A stretch of DNA of 64,000 nt from CAVTJX01 sp963735175 (GTDB taxonomy: Bacteria; Electryoneota; RPQS01): assembly GCA_963735175.1 (NCBI GenBank), contig CAVTJX010000016.1:372001-436000 (forward strand). The letters are read 5' to 3'. The position numbers and the translations under genes were made by a program. This document shows positions 39,147 to 46,967 of this stretch, in pieces (positions within the stretch are counted from its first letter, which is position 1; every line of letters starts with the position of its first letter). The notes under the pieces were generated by a model. That model searched no databases. It saw nothing but the letters and a program-made list of their open reading frames with translations, and had not been told where the DNA came from.

Positions 39147-39617
39147 TCAGGTCCAGAGAACCACCGCCGCCACGGCCGAGCCAATGTGCTTAACCGTGCC
39201 CGAAGCCGAAGCTACGCGGACCCCGGCCAATGTGTAGCCCCGCATGCGGAAGGCTTCTTCCACCTTGGCCACCACTTCCTTGCGGCATTGCTCTTCCGGC
39301 CCCTGGATGTGATGTTCCATGATCACGCCGGGCAATGTGGGGTCGTCGGGAATTCCCGCCGCCACCGCCGCCGATACCACCGTGCCCGGCACGTCCGAGG
39401 CTTCCTCCGCAAAGGCGGTGGGCACCAGCGAGCCGTAGGGCAGCTTGGGTGAAGGGGTAATTTCCACCGCCGCTGGCGGCAGAATCGAGCTGATGCGCAT
39501 CAGGTTCACGTTGCCGATCCCCGCCTGCATCAGCGCATTGTCAAATGCGTTCAGTTCCGTCAAGCCTTCGGCAAAGCCGGCCGCAAGAAAAAACTTGTCC
39601 GGTCGGGCAATGACCAT
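39147..39617 (-). CDS. pdaD: Pyruvoyl-dependent arginine decarboxylase
   Basis: An unbroken 156-residue proenzyme of the PvlArgDC family that converts arginine to agmatine. The self-cleavage site is visible as NLMRISSILPPAA: cleavage between the two serines leaves the pyruvoyl group on the alpha chain. Other family marks are KLPYGSLVPTAFAEEAS, GVIMEHHIQGPEEQC and the C-terminal KHIGSAVAAVVLW. The start ATG at 39617 overlaps the speD stop (TAATG), so the genes are translationally coupled. This type is common in archaea and some bacteria and replaces PLP-dependent SpeA. Agmatine would pass to SpeB at 35436-36303. Confidence 0.92.
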   Translation of the reverse strand: MVIARPDKFFLAAGFAEGLTELNAFDNALMQAGIGNVNLMRISSILPPAAVEITPSPKLPYGSLVPTAFAEEASDVPGTVVSAAVAAGIPDDPTLPGVIMEHHIQGPEEQCRKEVVAKVEEAFRMRGYTLAGVRVASASGTVKHIGSAVAAVVLWT

Positions 39618-40025
39618 TAGGCCTCCACCAGCAGCGCGTCCGGTTTGTGCCGGAGCTGGGCCGACCCGCCGTTCACATCGAGAATGCCGCGCTTCATTTC
39701 GAAGGCGGTAAAGGTGGTCGCGCCGAGCTTCTCCTTCAGGTACTCGAAGGCCACATCGGGGCTGACATCGTCGCCGCACGTAAAGAGGTCCACCGCCGCG
39801 TAGCCATACTCGGGCCACGTGTGAATCGCCAGATGCGATTCGGCGATGACGACCACGCCGGAAACCCCGTGCGGGTTGAAGAGATGAAACGCCTCCTGCA
39901 CCACCGTGGCTCCGCTCTTCGATCGCCGCCGCGCGCATCGAGCGCTTGACGAACGCCACGTCGTTCAGGACATCGGGATTACAGCCGTAGTACTCGACTA
40001 CGATCTGACGACCCAGAGCCTTCAT
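39617..40025 (-). CDS. speD: S-adenosylmethionine decarboxylase, short prokaryotic type (frame broken near 39920)
   Basis: A proenzyme of about 136 residues that makes decarboxylated SAM, the aminopropyl donor. The start MKALGRQIVVEYYGCNPDVL is typical of the short form. The processing site is AESHLAIHTWPEYGYAAVD (cleavage before the Ser), and the catalytic Cys is in LFTCG. An extra base near 39920, between AAAIEE and GATVVQEAFHLF, breaks the frame; the length (3n+1) agrees. ATG 40025 has a strong AAGGAG Shine-Dalgarno eight bases upstream. It follows the XRE-cupin regulator by 50 bases and is coupled to the arginine decarboxylase gene. Confidence 0.92.
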
Positions 40026-40075
40026 TTCACAGTCTCCTTAAAGCGTGAAGGTGAAGGTCGTACACCGCCCGCAAG

Positions 40076-40612
40076 CTAAAACATGGGCGGCGTCGTAACC
40101 CAAAGAAATTCCACCGGTCTCCGGCTGCTGTTCTCGAGAATGTGCTCGCGTTCGCCGGAATAATAGAAACTGTCCCCGCCGCGCGCGACATAAATTTCCC
40201 CGCCGAAGCGGAGCGTCAGATTGCCGCGGAGGATGTAACCGAACGCCTCTCCCTGGAACGGCTTCACGGGATCGGTCTGCTGGCCGGGCTGAAGGGTCAC
40301 GTAGGCCGCTTCCATTTCGCGGTTGGTGCCCCCCGGAATCAGCAGTTCGAACCGTTCCGCCCCAGTATCCTCAAGGCCCGTGCGTTCGTGGGCGCTGTAC
40401 ACCACCTTTTCGGGAGCCGTCTCCCGGAAGAAATCCGTGACTTTAACATTCAGGACCGTCAGGATCTGCAGCAGGCTATCCACGGAGATGCTGGTCTGGT
40501 CCCGCTCGAGCTGCGAGATGAAACCCTTTGTAAGGTCCGCCCGGTCGGCAAGCTCCTCCTGGGTCAGGTTGCTTGCGAGGCGAAGGTTTCTTATGCGCTC
40601 GCCAATCTTCAA
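40076..40612 (-). CDS. XRE-family regulator with cupin domain
   Basis: About 178 residues with an N-terminal helix-turn-helix (GERIRNLRLASNLTQEELAD, LTKGFISQLERDQTSISVDS) and a C-terminal cupin_2 domain from ~105 (MEAAYVTLQPGQQT, GEAFGYILRGNLTLRF, GGDSFYYSGEREHILEN). I place the start at TTG 40612, because the longer frame to 40684 runs through a near-perfect promoter and its first residues are unrelated to the family; the TTG gives the usual MKIGERIR start. Its ribosome site is weak. XRE-cupin proteins such as PuuR bind small metabolites through the cupin; here the gene heads speD and the decarboxylase gene, so polyamine sensing and autoregulation are reasonable inferences. Confidence 0.82.
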   Translation of the reverse strand: MKIGERIRNLRLASNLTQEELADRADLTKGFISQLERDQTSISVDSLLQILTVLNVKVTDFFRETAPEKVVYSAHERTGLEDTGAERFELLIPGGTNREMEAAYVTLQPGQQTDPVKPFQGEAFGYILRGNLTLRFGGEIYVARGGDSFYYSGEREHILENSSRRPVEFLWVTTPPMF

Positions 40613-40662
40613 AAAGTCCCAGTCAAGTTTATTAAACCCGGCGTATAGTATAATGAGCGGCA

Positions 40663-40691
40663 AATATACATAAAAGTTCCCCACTTGTCAA
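40663..40691 (-). promoter_or_regulatory. Strong promoter of the XRE-speD-pdaD unit
   Basis: On the minus strand TTGACA (40686-40691) and TATATT (40663-40668) are exactly 17 bases apart; the -10 box continues as TATATTTG, which also fits the Bacteroidota TAnnTTTG pattern. Transcription would start near 40656, about 45 bases before the TTG start at 40612. Confidence 0.8.
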
Positions 40692-40699
40692 GTAAAAAG

Positions 40700-40708
40700 T
40701 TATCCACA
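40700..40708. promoter_or_regulatory. DnaA-box-like site
   Basis: TTATCCACA, the classic DnaA box, lies 9 bases upstream of the -35 box of the regulator promoter. Only this copy was noticed, so it is not evidence of an origin; it may be chance or DnaA-linked control. Confidence 0.35.
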
Positions 40709-40923
40709 ATTGCTAAGTTCATACAAAATATAGCCAAAGTGGAGATCGTATATTAAACTTCCAAGCCACCTTTGCTAAACCGGCGGTTCCAAAGGCCCGC
40801 CCGTCCCGAGCGTGCCAATCGCTTTGACCCCGAGCAAAATCCCGTCAATTTTGGAGCCTTGATGGTAGACCTAAGTGAAATTTTGAAGAAACAGGGATTT
40901 GTTGAACGGAGGGATGTTTGAGG

Positions 40924-40956
40924 GACAAAAAGAACGGCTTGGATCAATCCGAGCCG
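40924..40956 (-). terminator. Terminator overlapping the hflX stop codon
   Basis: CGGCTTGGAT (40935-40944) pairs with ATCCGAGCCG (40947-40956), one G-T pair, 2-base loop, followed on the minus strand by TTCTTTTTGTC. The hflX TGA (40944-40946) lies at the tip of the hairpin. Confidence 0.7.
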
Positions 40957-42309
40957 CTGGCAGTGCCGGGCAGGAGACCCAGTCGCCGTGCCTCTCCTTC
41001 GGGGAGTCGGACCCGCAGCAGCAGCCGGTTGTCGTCGTGGCTTTGTTTGAGGATCTCCCCGACGCGGTGCAGTTCGGAGATTAAGAGGCCATCGCTGGCA
41101 GGGATGGCCAATTCAAGTTCAACCAAGTCCTTGGCATGCGCGGCCCGCATCCGCTCCCGCAGGAGGTCGAGACCGGTGCCCTGACGGGCGCTGATGAACA
41201 CCGCTTCGGGATATTCCTGGGTGGCCCAGCGCAGCGGGAGGTCATCCTCGAGGGCGTCGATTTTGTTGAAGACGAGAATTTGCGGGATCGCCGCGAGGCC
41301 CATTTCCGCGAGGATCTTCTCCACCTCTACCATCTGGTCGCGCACCGACGGCGAGGCGAGGTCGACGAGGTGCAGAATGCAGTCGGCCTCGCGAATTTCG
41401 GCCAGCGTCGAGCGGAAGCTCGCCACCAGTCCCGTGGGCAGCTTGCGGATGAATCCGACCGTGTCCGTCAGCAATGCCTTGGCGCGCGGACCAAGCTGCA
41501 AGGCGCGGGTGGTGGAATCCAGTGTCGCGAAGAGCAGATTCTCCTCGTACACTCCGGCCTGCGTCAGCGCGTTCATGAGCGTGCTCTTGCCGGCGTTCGT
41601 GTAGCCCGCGATGGCAAAGCGAAAAATGCCCGTGCGGTTGGCGCGCTGCGTATCGTGGACGCGTTCGATGTGCGCCAGGTCCTGTTCCAGCAGGCGAATG
41701 CGTGTGCGGATCATGCGGCGGTCGGTTTCGATCTGCGTTTCACCGGGACCGCGCATGCCGATACCGCCCTGCTGCCGTTCGAGGTGCGTCCAGGCGCGCG
41801 TCAGGCGCGTCAGGTTATAGCGGAGCTGCGCCAGTTCCACCTGCGTTTTCGCTTCGCGGGTGCGGGCGCGGCGGGCGAAGATGTCGAGGATCAGACCGGT
41901 GCGGTCGATGACGCGCTTGCCGAAGGCCTTTTCGAGATTGCGGACCTGCGCGGGCGCAAGGTCTTCGTCAAAGATGACGATGTCCGCCTTCGTTTCCTCC
42001 ACGATCTGCGCCAGTTCGGCAACCTTGCCTTTGCCCACCAGCGTGGCCGGGTCGGCCTTGCCGCGCTTGGCGAGTTCTTTGGAAACGACACGCGCACCCG
42101 CGGTCTGAGCCAGCATGTCGAGTTCGGCCATGTATTCTTCGGCCAGCGACCCGGCCATGCGGTCCCAGATCACGCCCACCAGCAGCGCGCGTTCCGCGCC
42201 GTCGGCTTCGCCGGTATCTGGCGATTTCCTCCCGCTGGCGGCGGAAGGGCGCGCGGTCGATGGCCGCGAATTTCACTTTATCGGTGGAAGCCAGTCCGGT
42301 TTTTTTCAT
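40944..42309 (-). CDS. hflX: GTPase HflX (frame broken near 42215)
   Basis: A ribosome-associated GTPase of about 455 residues that splits stalled or heat-damaged ribosomes. The N-terminal domain has GVIWDRMAGSLAEEYMAELD, VGKGKVAELA and VIDRTGLILDIFARRART; the middle has GGIGMRGPGETQIETDRR. The G domain starts with FAIAGYTNAGKSTLMNAL, then TLDSTTR, DTVGFIRKLP and FNKID. An extra base near 42215 splits the first ~30 residues (REEIAR then TGEADGAERALL). The ATG at 42309 overlaps the mazG stop by four bases. It ends inside an intrinsic terminator, so mazG-hflX form one transcript. Confidence 0.93.
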
Positions 42310-43103
42310 TCCGCCTCGGGTATTGTTCGCTTCGCCTCGTTCCAGAGCGCGTCCATTTCATCGAGCGTCGTATCGTGCAGAGCTTTGCCCTGCTGCGCGA
42401 GTTGGTCTTCGATGTAGGCGAAGCGGCGCGTGAATTTTGCGATTGTGCCGCGCAGTGCGTCCTCGGGACTGACTTGCAGCTTGCGCGCGAGGTTGACCAT
42501 GCTGAAAAGCATGTCGCCGATCTCGTCCTCGATGGCGCGGGCGTCGCCGCGTTCAACTTCGACGCGCAGTTCGGCCAGCTCTTCGTCGATCTTCCCCCAG
42601 ATGGGAGCGATGTCGGGCCAGTCGAAACCCACGCCCGCGGCCTTTTCCTGCACGCGGAAGGCGCGGTTCAGGGCGGGCTGCGCCTGCGGCACGCCTTCCA
42701 GCAGGCGCGGCTTGTGATCCTCGTTCAGCTTGATCTTTTCCCACTGCCGTTCGACGTGGCGCGCGCCCGTCACCACCGCGTCGCCGAAGACGTGCGGGTG
42801 GCGGCGGATCAGCTTCTCGTTGATGGAGGCGATCACCTCCGCCGCCGTGAACAGGCCTTCTTCCTCCGCGATCTGCGTGTGGAAGACGATGTGCAGCAGC
42901 ACGTCGCCGAGCTCCTTCTTCAGCTCGCCGTAGGCGTCGCGGTCGATGCTCTCGAGGACTTCGTACATCTCCTCGATCATGTACGGGCGCAGGCTGCGGT
43001 GCGTCTGCTCGCGGTCCCACGGGCAGCCGTCGGGCGCGCGCAGGCGGCGCATGATTTCGAGCAGCCGGGCGAACTCGGCGGGGGCGGTATCGGGTGTGGA
43101 CAA
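42306..43103 (-). CDS. mazG: Nucleoside triphosphate pyrophosphohydrolase MazG
   Basis: About 265 residues, the two-domain MazG form that hydrolyses NTPs to NMP and pyrophosphate as a housecleaning enzyme. The N-terminal domain reads RRLRAPDGCPWDREQTH, then IEEMYEVLESI and ELKKELGDVLLHIVFH, which carry the ExxE/D metal-binding pattern; the second domain repeats it as IDEELAELRVEV and EDEIGDMLFSMVNLAR. The start is uncertain: TTG 43103 gives the family N-terminus (STPDTAPAEFARLLEIM), but no good ribosome site precedes it and no ATG is near. It is coupled to hflX by a four-base overlap. Confidence 0.9.
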   Translation of the reverse strand: MSTPDTAPAEFARLLEIMRRLRAPDGCPWDREQTHRSLRPYMIEEMYEVLESIDRDAYGELKKELGDVLLHIVFHTQIAEEEGLFTAAEVIASINEKLIRRHPHVFGDAVVTGARHVERQWEKIKLNEDHKPRLLEGVPQAQPALNRAFRVQEKAAGVGFDWPDIAPIWGKIDEELAELRVEVERGDARAIEDEIGDMLFSMVNLARKLQVSPEDALRGTIAKFTRRFAYIEDQLAQQGKALHDTTLDEMDALWNEAKRTIPEAE

Positions 43104-43267
43104 GGGGGATCCGGGATAAATGAAAATGAGAAAACGAGTACGAGTCCCCAAGGCACCGGACGAGCCGGGTTGGGCATGGACGGAACAAACGCCGGCGCAC
43201 AAACAAAAACCCGGCCGGAATCTGGATTCAATATCCCCGCGGGAGCCGCTTGGAGAGCGCGTAGACC

Positions 43268-43296
43268 ATAATGCGGATTTCGGGCCGGACCTGTAA
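43268..43296 (-). promoter_or_regulatory. Candidate promoter of mazG-hflX
   Basis: On the minus strand TTACAG (43291-43296) and CATTAT (43268-43273) are 17 bases apart, just after the upstream terminator. The leader to the mazG start would be about 160 bases, in which I see no other signal. Confidence 0.4.
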
Positions 43297-43317
43297 CTGC
43301 AACAAATCCCAGCCACG

Positions 43318-43352
43318 AAAAACCGGCGAACCTCACAGCGAGGCGCGCCGGT
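43318..43352 (-). terminator. Terminator after the GT9-like gene
   Basis: ACCGGCG (43322-43328) pairs with CGCCGGT (43346-43352), with further pairing inside (CCTC/GAGG), followed on the minus strand by TTTTTC. It ends the phoH-ybeY-corC-GT9-like unit. Confidence 0.65.
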
Positions 43353-43375
43353 CATCGCATCAGGGACGCCAGGAA

Positions 43376-43910
43376 TCAAACGTAGCGCAGCAGCACGTCG
43401 TAGCGCTCGGCGAGGGTCTTTCTGCGCATCGAGCGCGATGAAGACGTTGTAGAAATCGTTGCCCTCTTCGGTGTCGAGCGAGATCCGCAGCGGCGCCTGT
43501 GTGGCGGCGCTGAGGCCCGCGGTGTAGGGACTGAAGCCGGGCGTCAGGTCCACCAGCACGTCGGCTTCGAGATCGCGAGCCTTGCGGCGCACGGATTCCT
43601 TGGGAAAGCCGAGCCAGTTCTCCGGCGCATAGTCGAAGCAGCAGAGTTTGAGGCCCCAGTCGTTGGAGATCCACGTGCGGAAATTCTCGCGCACGAGCAC
43701 AGTCGCGGTGTACGGATTCATGCGCTCGATGAGCGGCACGAGAATCGGCAGGGCCACGTCGAAATCGTGAAACTCAGGCGGCAGCACCACGGCCAGATGC
43801 TGCGGGCGCAATCCGGCGCGGGGAATGGCAATTTTGCCCTGGGGCTTGCCCTGCCGCAGCGACCAGTAGAGGCCGCACAGGCGACGGCGCAGTTGTTCCT
43901 TGAAGGTCAT
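43376..43910 (-). CDS. Small GT9 (heptosyltransferase)-like protein of unknown function (frame broken near 43422)
   Basis: A protein of about 177 residues. It resembles the N-terminal Rossmann half of heptosyltransferase-like (GT9) proteins: PQHLAVVLPPEFHDFDVALP, an IERMNPYTATVLV strand, then VRRKARDLEADVLVDLTPGF and APLRISLDTEEGNDFYNVFI. The nucleotide-sugar-binding C-terminal half of GT9 enzymes is missing, so glycosyl transfer is doubtful. An extra base near 43422 breaks the frame; the corrected end is DVLLRYV and TGA 43376. The ATG at 43910 overlaps the corC stop by four bases. I cannot name a function; similar short proteins next to corC might act in envelope housekeeping, but that is a guess. 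Confidence 0.55.
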
Positions 43911-45210
43911 GCTGCGGATTCCGCATGGCGCCTCGCCGCGGCGGACGATGCGCACGCGGCCCAGCCGGTGCGCTTCGACTTCCTCGACGATGAAGGTGTA
44001 ATTGTGAAATTCGATGGAGGCGCTGACTTCGGGAAAATCGCCGATCTCGGCGAGCAGGAAAGCCGCCCAGCGTTTCGAAATCCTGATCGACGGGCAGCAC
44101 GTCGTCGTCGAGCACGTTGTTGATCGTTTCCGACGTCCACGCGGGCGTCGGCGACGACGGTGTTGTCGTCGAGGCGCGTCCAGAGCGGGCTTTCGGTGTC
44201 GTGCTCGTCCTGGATCTTCGCCCACGATTTCCTCGATCACGTCTTCCAGCGTCACCAGGCCGGCGGTGCCGCCGTACTCGTCGACGGCGATGGTCATGTG
44301 CAGCCGCTGATCCTGGAACTGCTTCAAGAGTTCGCTGATGAGCTTGGTTTCGGGGACGAAATTCGGCTTGCGCAGGATCGCGCGGAGCACAAAATTCTGA
44401 TCGAAGGGGAAATGCAGCAGCAGATCTTTCGTGTGCAGGATGCCGACGATGTTGTCGATGGAGCCGTCGTAGATCGGCAGCCGCGTGTGCTGCGAACTGT
44501 GAATCAGATCCAGCACGCCGGAGAGCGGCGTCCGCACGTCGAGACAGACCATGTCGGTGCGCGGCACCATGATTTCGCGCACGGTGGTGTCGCCGAACTC
44601 GAAAATCGAATGGATCAGTTCCTTCTCCGACTTCTCGAGCGCGCCGTGTTCCTCGCCGACCTCGACAAGGGTCTTGATCTCCTCTTCCGATACCCACAGG
44701 CGGCGGCGTTCCACACCCAGCGCCCGGGCCACGACATCGGTGAACGGCAGCAGAATGCGGTGCAGCGGCGTCAACAGCCAGCCGAGCGCGATGACCGGCC
44801 GGGCTGACGTTCAGCGACCAGCGCAGCGGATCGCGCACCGCCGTGAGCTTGGGCATCACCTCGCCCAGCGTGAGGATGAGCAGCGTGACGACCAACACCT
44901 GCACGACGATAACCAGCCACCTCACGTGGCCGCTGTCACCCAGCGCCTGGCCGGTGACAAAGGCGGCAATCGTGGCGGCGGCAATATTCACCAGGGTGTT
45001 GCCGCTGAGCAGCACGATCAGCAGGCGGCGCGGATCGCGCAGCAATGCCGAGAGCCGCCGGGCTTCGGAATCGCGACGCTCTGAAAGCTCGTCGATCTGC
45101 GCGCGGGTGAGCGAGAACAGCGCGGTCTCGGCAGCGGAGAAAAAGGCCGAGAGCGCCACGAGCAGGAAGAAGGCGAGACCGCCCCAGAACAGGGATGAAG
45201 CCATGCTCAT
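43907..45210 (-). CDS. CorC/HlyC-type CBS-domain membrane protein (several frame breaks)
   Basis: About 434 residues with the CNNM/CorC layout. The N-terminal DUF21 domain has three to four membrane helices (FFLLVALSAFFSAAETALFSL, NTLVNIAAATIAAFVTG, LVIVVQVLVVTLLILTLGEV). A CBS pair follows (VREIMVPRTDMVCLDV, RLPIYDGSIDNIVGILHTKD, then MTIAVDEYGGTAGLVTLEDV with EEIVGED), and a C-terminal CorC_HlyC domain ends with HRLGRVRIVRRGEA. Frame shifts lie near 44810, 44215, 44150, 44070 and 43932; the corrected end is a TGA that overlaps the next ATG. Family members are linked to magnesium/cobalt efflux or resistance. The ATG at 45210 overlaps ybeY by four bases. Confidence 0.85.
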
Positions 45211-45671
45211 CGACGCGCTCCCCCTGCCCCCAGCGAACGGTCTTCGAGCGTCCGCATTTTCGCGCGCTGGGCCTCCGTGCGGTCGTTAAAACCCGCGAGG
45301 TGCAGCACGCCGTGTACGGCGAGACGCGCGGTTTCGAGATACAGTGGCACACGGTAGTCGGCGGCCTGACGGCGGGCCTGATCGATACAGATATACACGT
45401 CGCCGTCGACGCGGCGCGCGGACCGCTCCGAGAGATCAAACGTCAACACGTCGGTAGTTCCACGGATAGCCATGTACGTCCGATGCAGGCGCGCCATTTC
45501 GCGGTCGCCCACGACCACGAAATTGATCTGCCCGATGTTTCCGGAAATGTGTTTCGCGGCGTGACGCGCGCAGGCGAGCAGAAAGTGTTTGCGGAAGCGC
45601 GCGCGGGGAACCTGCGAATGCACGGCCAGGATTCCACCGGCACGCCTGCGTGCGGGAGGGTGATCAGTCAT
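45207..45671 (-). CDS. ybeY: Endoribonuclease YbeY (rRNA maturation factor)
   Basis: An unbroken 154-residue UPF0054 metalloprotein involved in 16S rRNA maturation and ribosome quality control. The hallmark INFVVVGDREMARLHRTYM and GTTDVLTFDLSE are present. The zinc motif reads HGVLHLAGFND; most bacteria have a third His where this protein has Asp, which is the usual form in Bacteroidota relatives. ATG 45671 overlaps the phoH end by 8 bases and gives the expected short N-terminal strand. The pairing phoH-ybeY-corC is a common conserved order, which supports all three calls. Confidence 0.93.
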   Translation of the reverse strand: MTDHPPARRRAGGILAVHSQVPRARFRKHFLLACARHAAKHISGNIGQINFVVVGDREMARLHRTYMAIRGTTDVLTFDLSERSARRVDGDVYICIDQARRQAADYRVPLYLETARLAVHGVLHLAGFNDRTEAQRAKMRTLEDRSLGAGGARR

Positions 45672-46707
45672 GCGCGGGCGCGTCTCCCTCGATTTCCGGC
45701 GGCGCGGCGGCGGCCGGAGTGTCCATGTGCGGTCGATCCTGCTGCCGGTTGTTGTAGTCCTCGTACGCGCCGATGATTTTCGCCACCAGCGGATGGCGGA
45801 CGACGTCCCCCTGGTCGAAATAGACAAAGCGCACGCCTTCGATATCGCGCAGGATTTCGTGAATCGAGAGCAGTCCGCTGGCGGAGCGCGGCGTGAGGTC
45901 GATCTGTGTCATGTCGCCGGTGACGACGGCCTGGGAGTTCTCGCCCAGGCGCGTCAGAAACATCTTCATCTGCAGGGTCGTCGTGTTCTGGGCTTCGTCC
46001 AGAATCACGAACGCGTTTTCCAGCGTGCGGCCGCGCATGAAGGCCAGCGGCGCGATTTCGATGGCGCTGCGGTCAAAAAACTTGCGCAGCCGCTCGGCGG
46101 GCAGCAGTTTCATCAGCGCGTCGTACAGCGGACGGAAATAGGGATCGACCTTCTCATTGATATCGCCGGGCAGAAAGCCAAGGTTTTCACCGGCTTCCAC
46201 TACCGGGCGCGTGAGGATGATCTTATCGTACTTGCCCGCAAGGAACTGCGACACGGCCACGAGCACCGCCAGAAACGTCTTGCCCGTGCCGGCGGGGCCG
46301 ATGCCGAAGGTGATATCGTAATTCTGGATCGTCCGGCAGTAGGCTTCCTGCCCGCGGCTGCGCGGGCCGAAGGTGCGGTCGCCCGCGCGAAACGAACACG
46401 CGCCGTCGTCGTCCGTGGGCGGTTCCAGTTGCACGGCACTCCCTTGAAAGCGGAGAATGGTATCGATGTCCATGGGCGACATGGTGCCCTTGCGGCGGGT
46501 GCGGCCAATCATCTCAGTCAGCACACCCACGGCTTGCGTGTTATCGACCTGCGAACCGCGGATCAGTATCTTTTCGCGGCGCGCCGTAATGCGCGAGCCT
46601 AAAAATCGTTGGACGTAGTGCAGATTCGCGTCACCCGGTCCGAGCAGCGGGCGCAGCACCCCTTCCTCGACCGGGATCTCGACAATTTCCGACGCGTCTT
46701 CAGGCAC
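45664..46707 (-). CDS. phoH: PhoH-like ATPase
   Basis: An unbroken 347-residue PhoH-family protein with an N-terminal KH-like domain (FLGSRITARREKILIRGS) and a C-terminal P-loop helicase-like ATPase. Walker A is FGIGPAGTGKTFLAVLVA near residue 140; ILTRPVVEAGENLGFLPGD is the family hallmark; Walker B is AFVILDEAQNTTTLQMKMFL, followed by VVTGDMTQIDLTP. GTG 46707 is used as the start; its ribosome site is weak. The tail after ~325 is Pro/Ala-rich. It heads the unit with ybeY and corC from the promoter at 46908-46936, after a leader of nearly 200 bases in which no gene is supported. Confidence 0.92.
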   Translation of the reverse strand: MPEDASEIVEIPVEEGVLRPLLGPGDANLHYVQRFLGSRITARREKILIRGSQVDNTQAVGVLTEMIGRTRRKGTMSPMDIDTILRFQGSAVQLEPPTDDDGACSFRAGDRTFGPRSRGQEAYCRTIQNYDITFGIGPAGTGKTFLAVLVAVSQFLAGKYDKIILTRPVVEAGENLGFLPGDINEKVDPYFRPLYDALMKLLPAERLRKFFDRSAIEIAPLAFMRGRTLENAFVILDEAQNTTTLQMKMFLTRLGENSQAVVTGDMTQIDLTPRSASGLLSIHEILRDIEGVRFVYFDQGDVVRHPLVAKIIGAYEDYNNRQQDRPHMDTPAAAAPPEIEGDAPAHD

Positions 46708-46907
46708 GGCCGGAAGTGGTTGCGAACGAGTTGGCAGTTTATAATCCCTTCGACTAAAGCGTAAACAAGAAATGCCTCCGCACCCGTGAGAAACCTCGCA
46801 GGGACAGAGGCGAAATCACGAACATTAGATTGAGGCGGCGGAAGGATAAGGCGTTCGCCACACGCTCCTGCATGAACAACCCGCGTTTAAACCGATACCC
46901 ATCCGAT

Positions 46908-46936
46908 AAAATAGCAATAAACGGATGGTAAGTCAA
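46908..46936 (-). promoter_or_regulatory. Promoter of the phoH-ybeY-corC unit
   Basis: On the minus strand TTGACT (46931-46936) and TATTTT (46908-46913) are exactly 17 bases apart, starting about 30 bases after the aspS stop. The transcript would begin near 46901. Confidence 0.6.
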
Positions 46937-46967
46937 GGCGCTATCTATAAAACGTTGCAAGCGGCGC

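Larger units (their letters stand above)
40613..40943. other. AT-rich intergenic region upstream of the XRE regulator
   Basis: 331 bases between the hflX stop and the regulator start. It holds the regulator's promoter (40663-40691), one perfect DnaA-box sequence (40700-40708) and the hflX terminator at its right end. A tiny plus-strand frame of 19 codons (40862-40921, GGAG five bases before its ATG) is seen but not supported as a gene. Confidence 0.55.

Noticed and set aside
40700..40708. Replication origin at the DnaA box
   Set aside because: Only a single box was noticed, and dnaA, dnaN or other origin genes are absent.
40753..40947. 64-codon minus-strand frame after hflX
   Set aside because: It begins inside the hflX terminator, has no ribosome site and unlikely residue composition.
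41136..43271. Long plus-strand open frame (about 711 codons) opposite hflX and mazG
   Set aside because: It is antisense to two well-conserved genes, has no recognisable domains and reflects GC-rich third-position bias.
46754..46960. 68-codon minus-strand frame upstream of phoH
   Set aside because: It starts upstream of the promoter at 46908-46936, overlaps the aspS frame shadow and has no family features.
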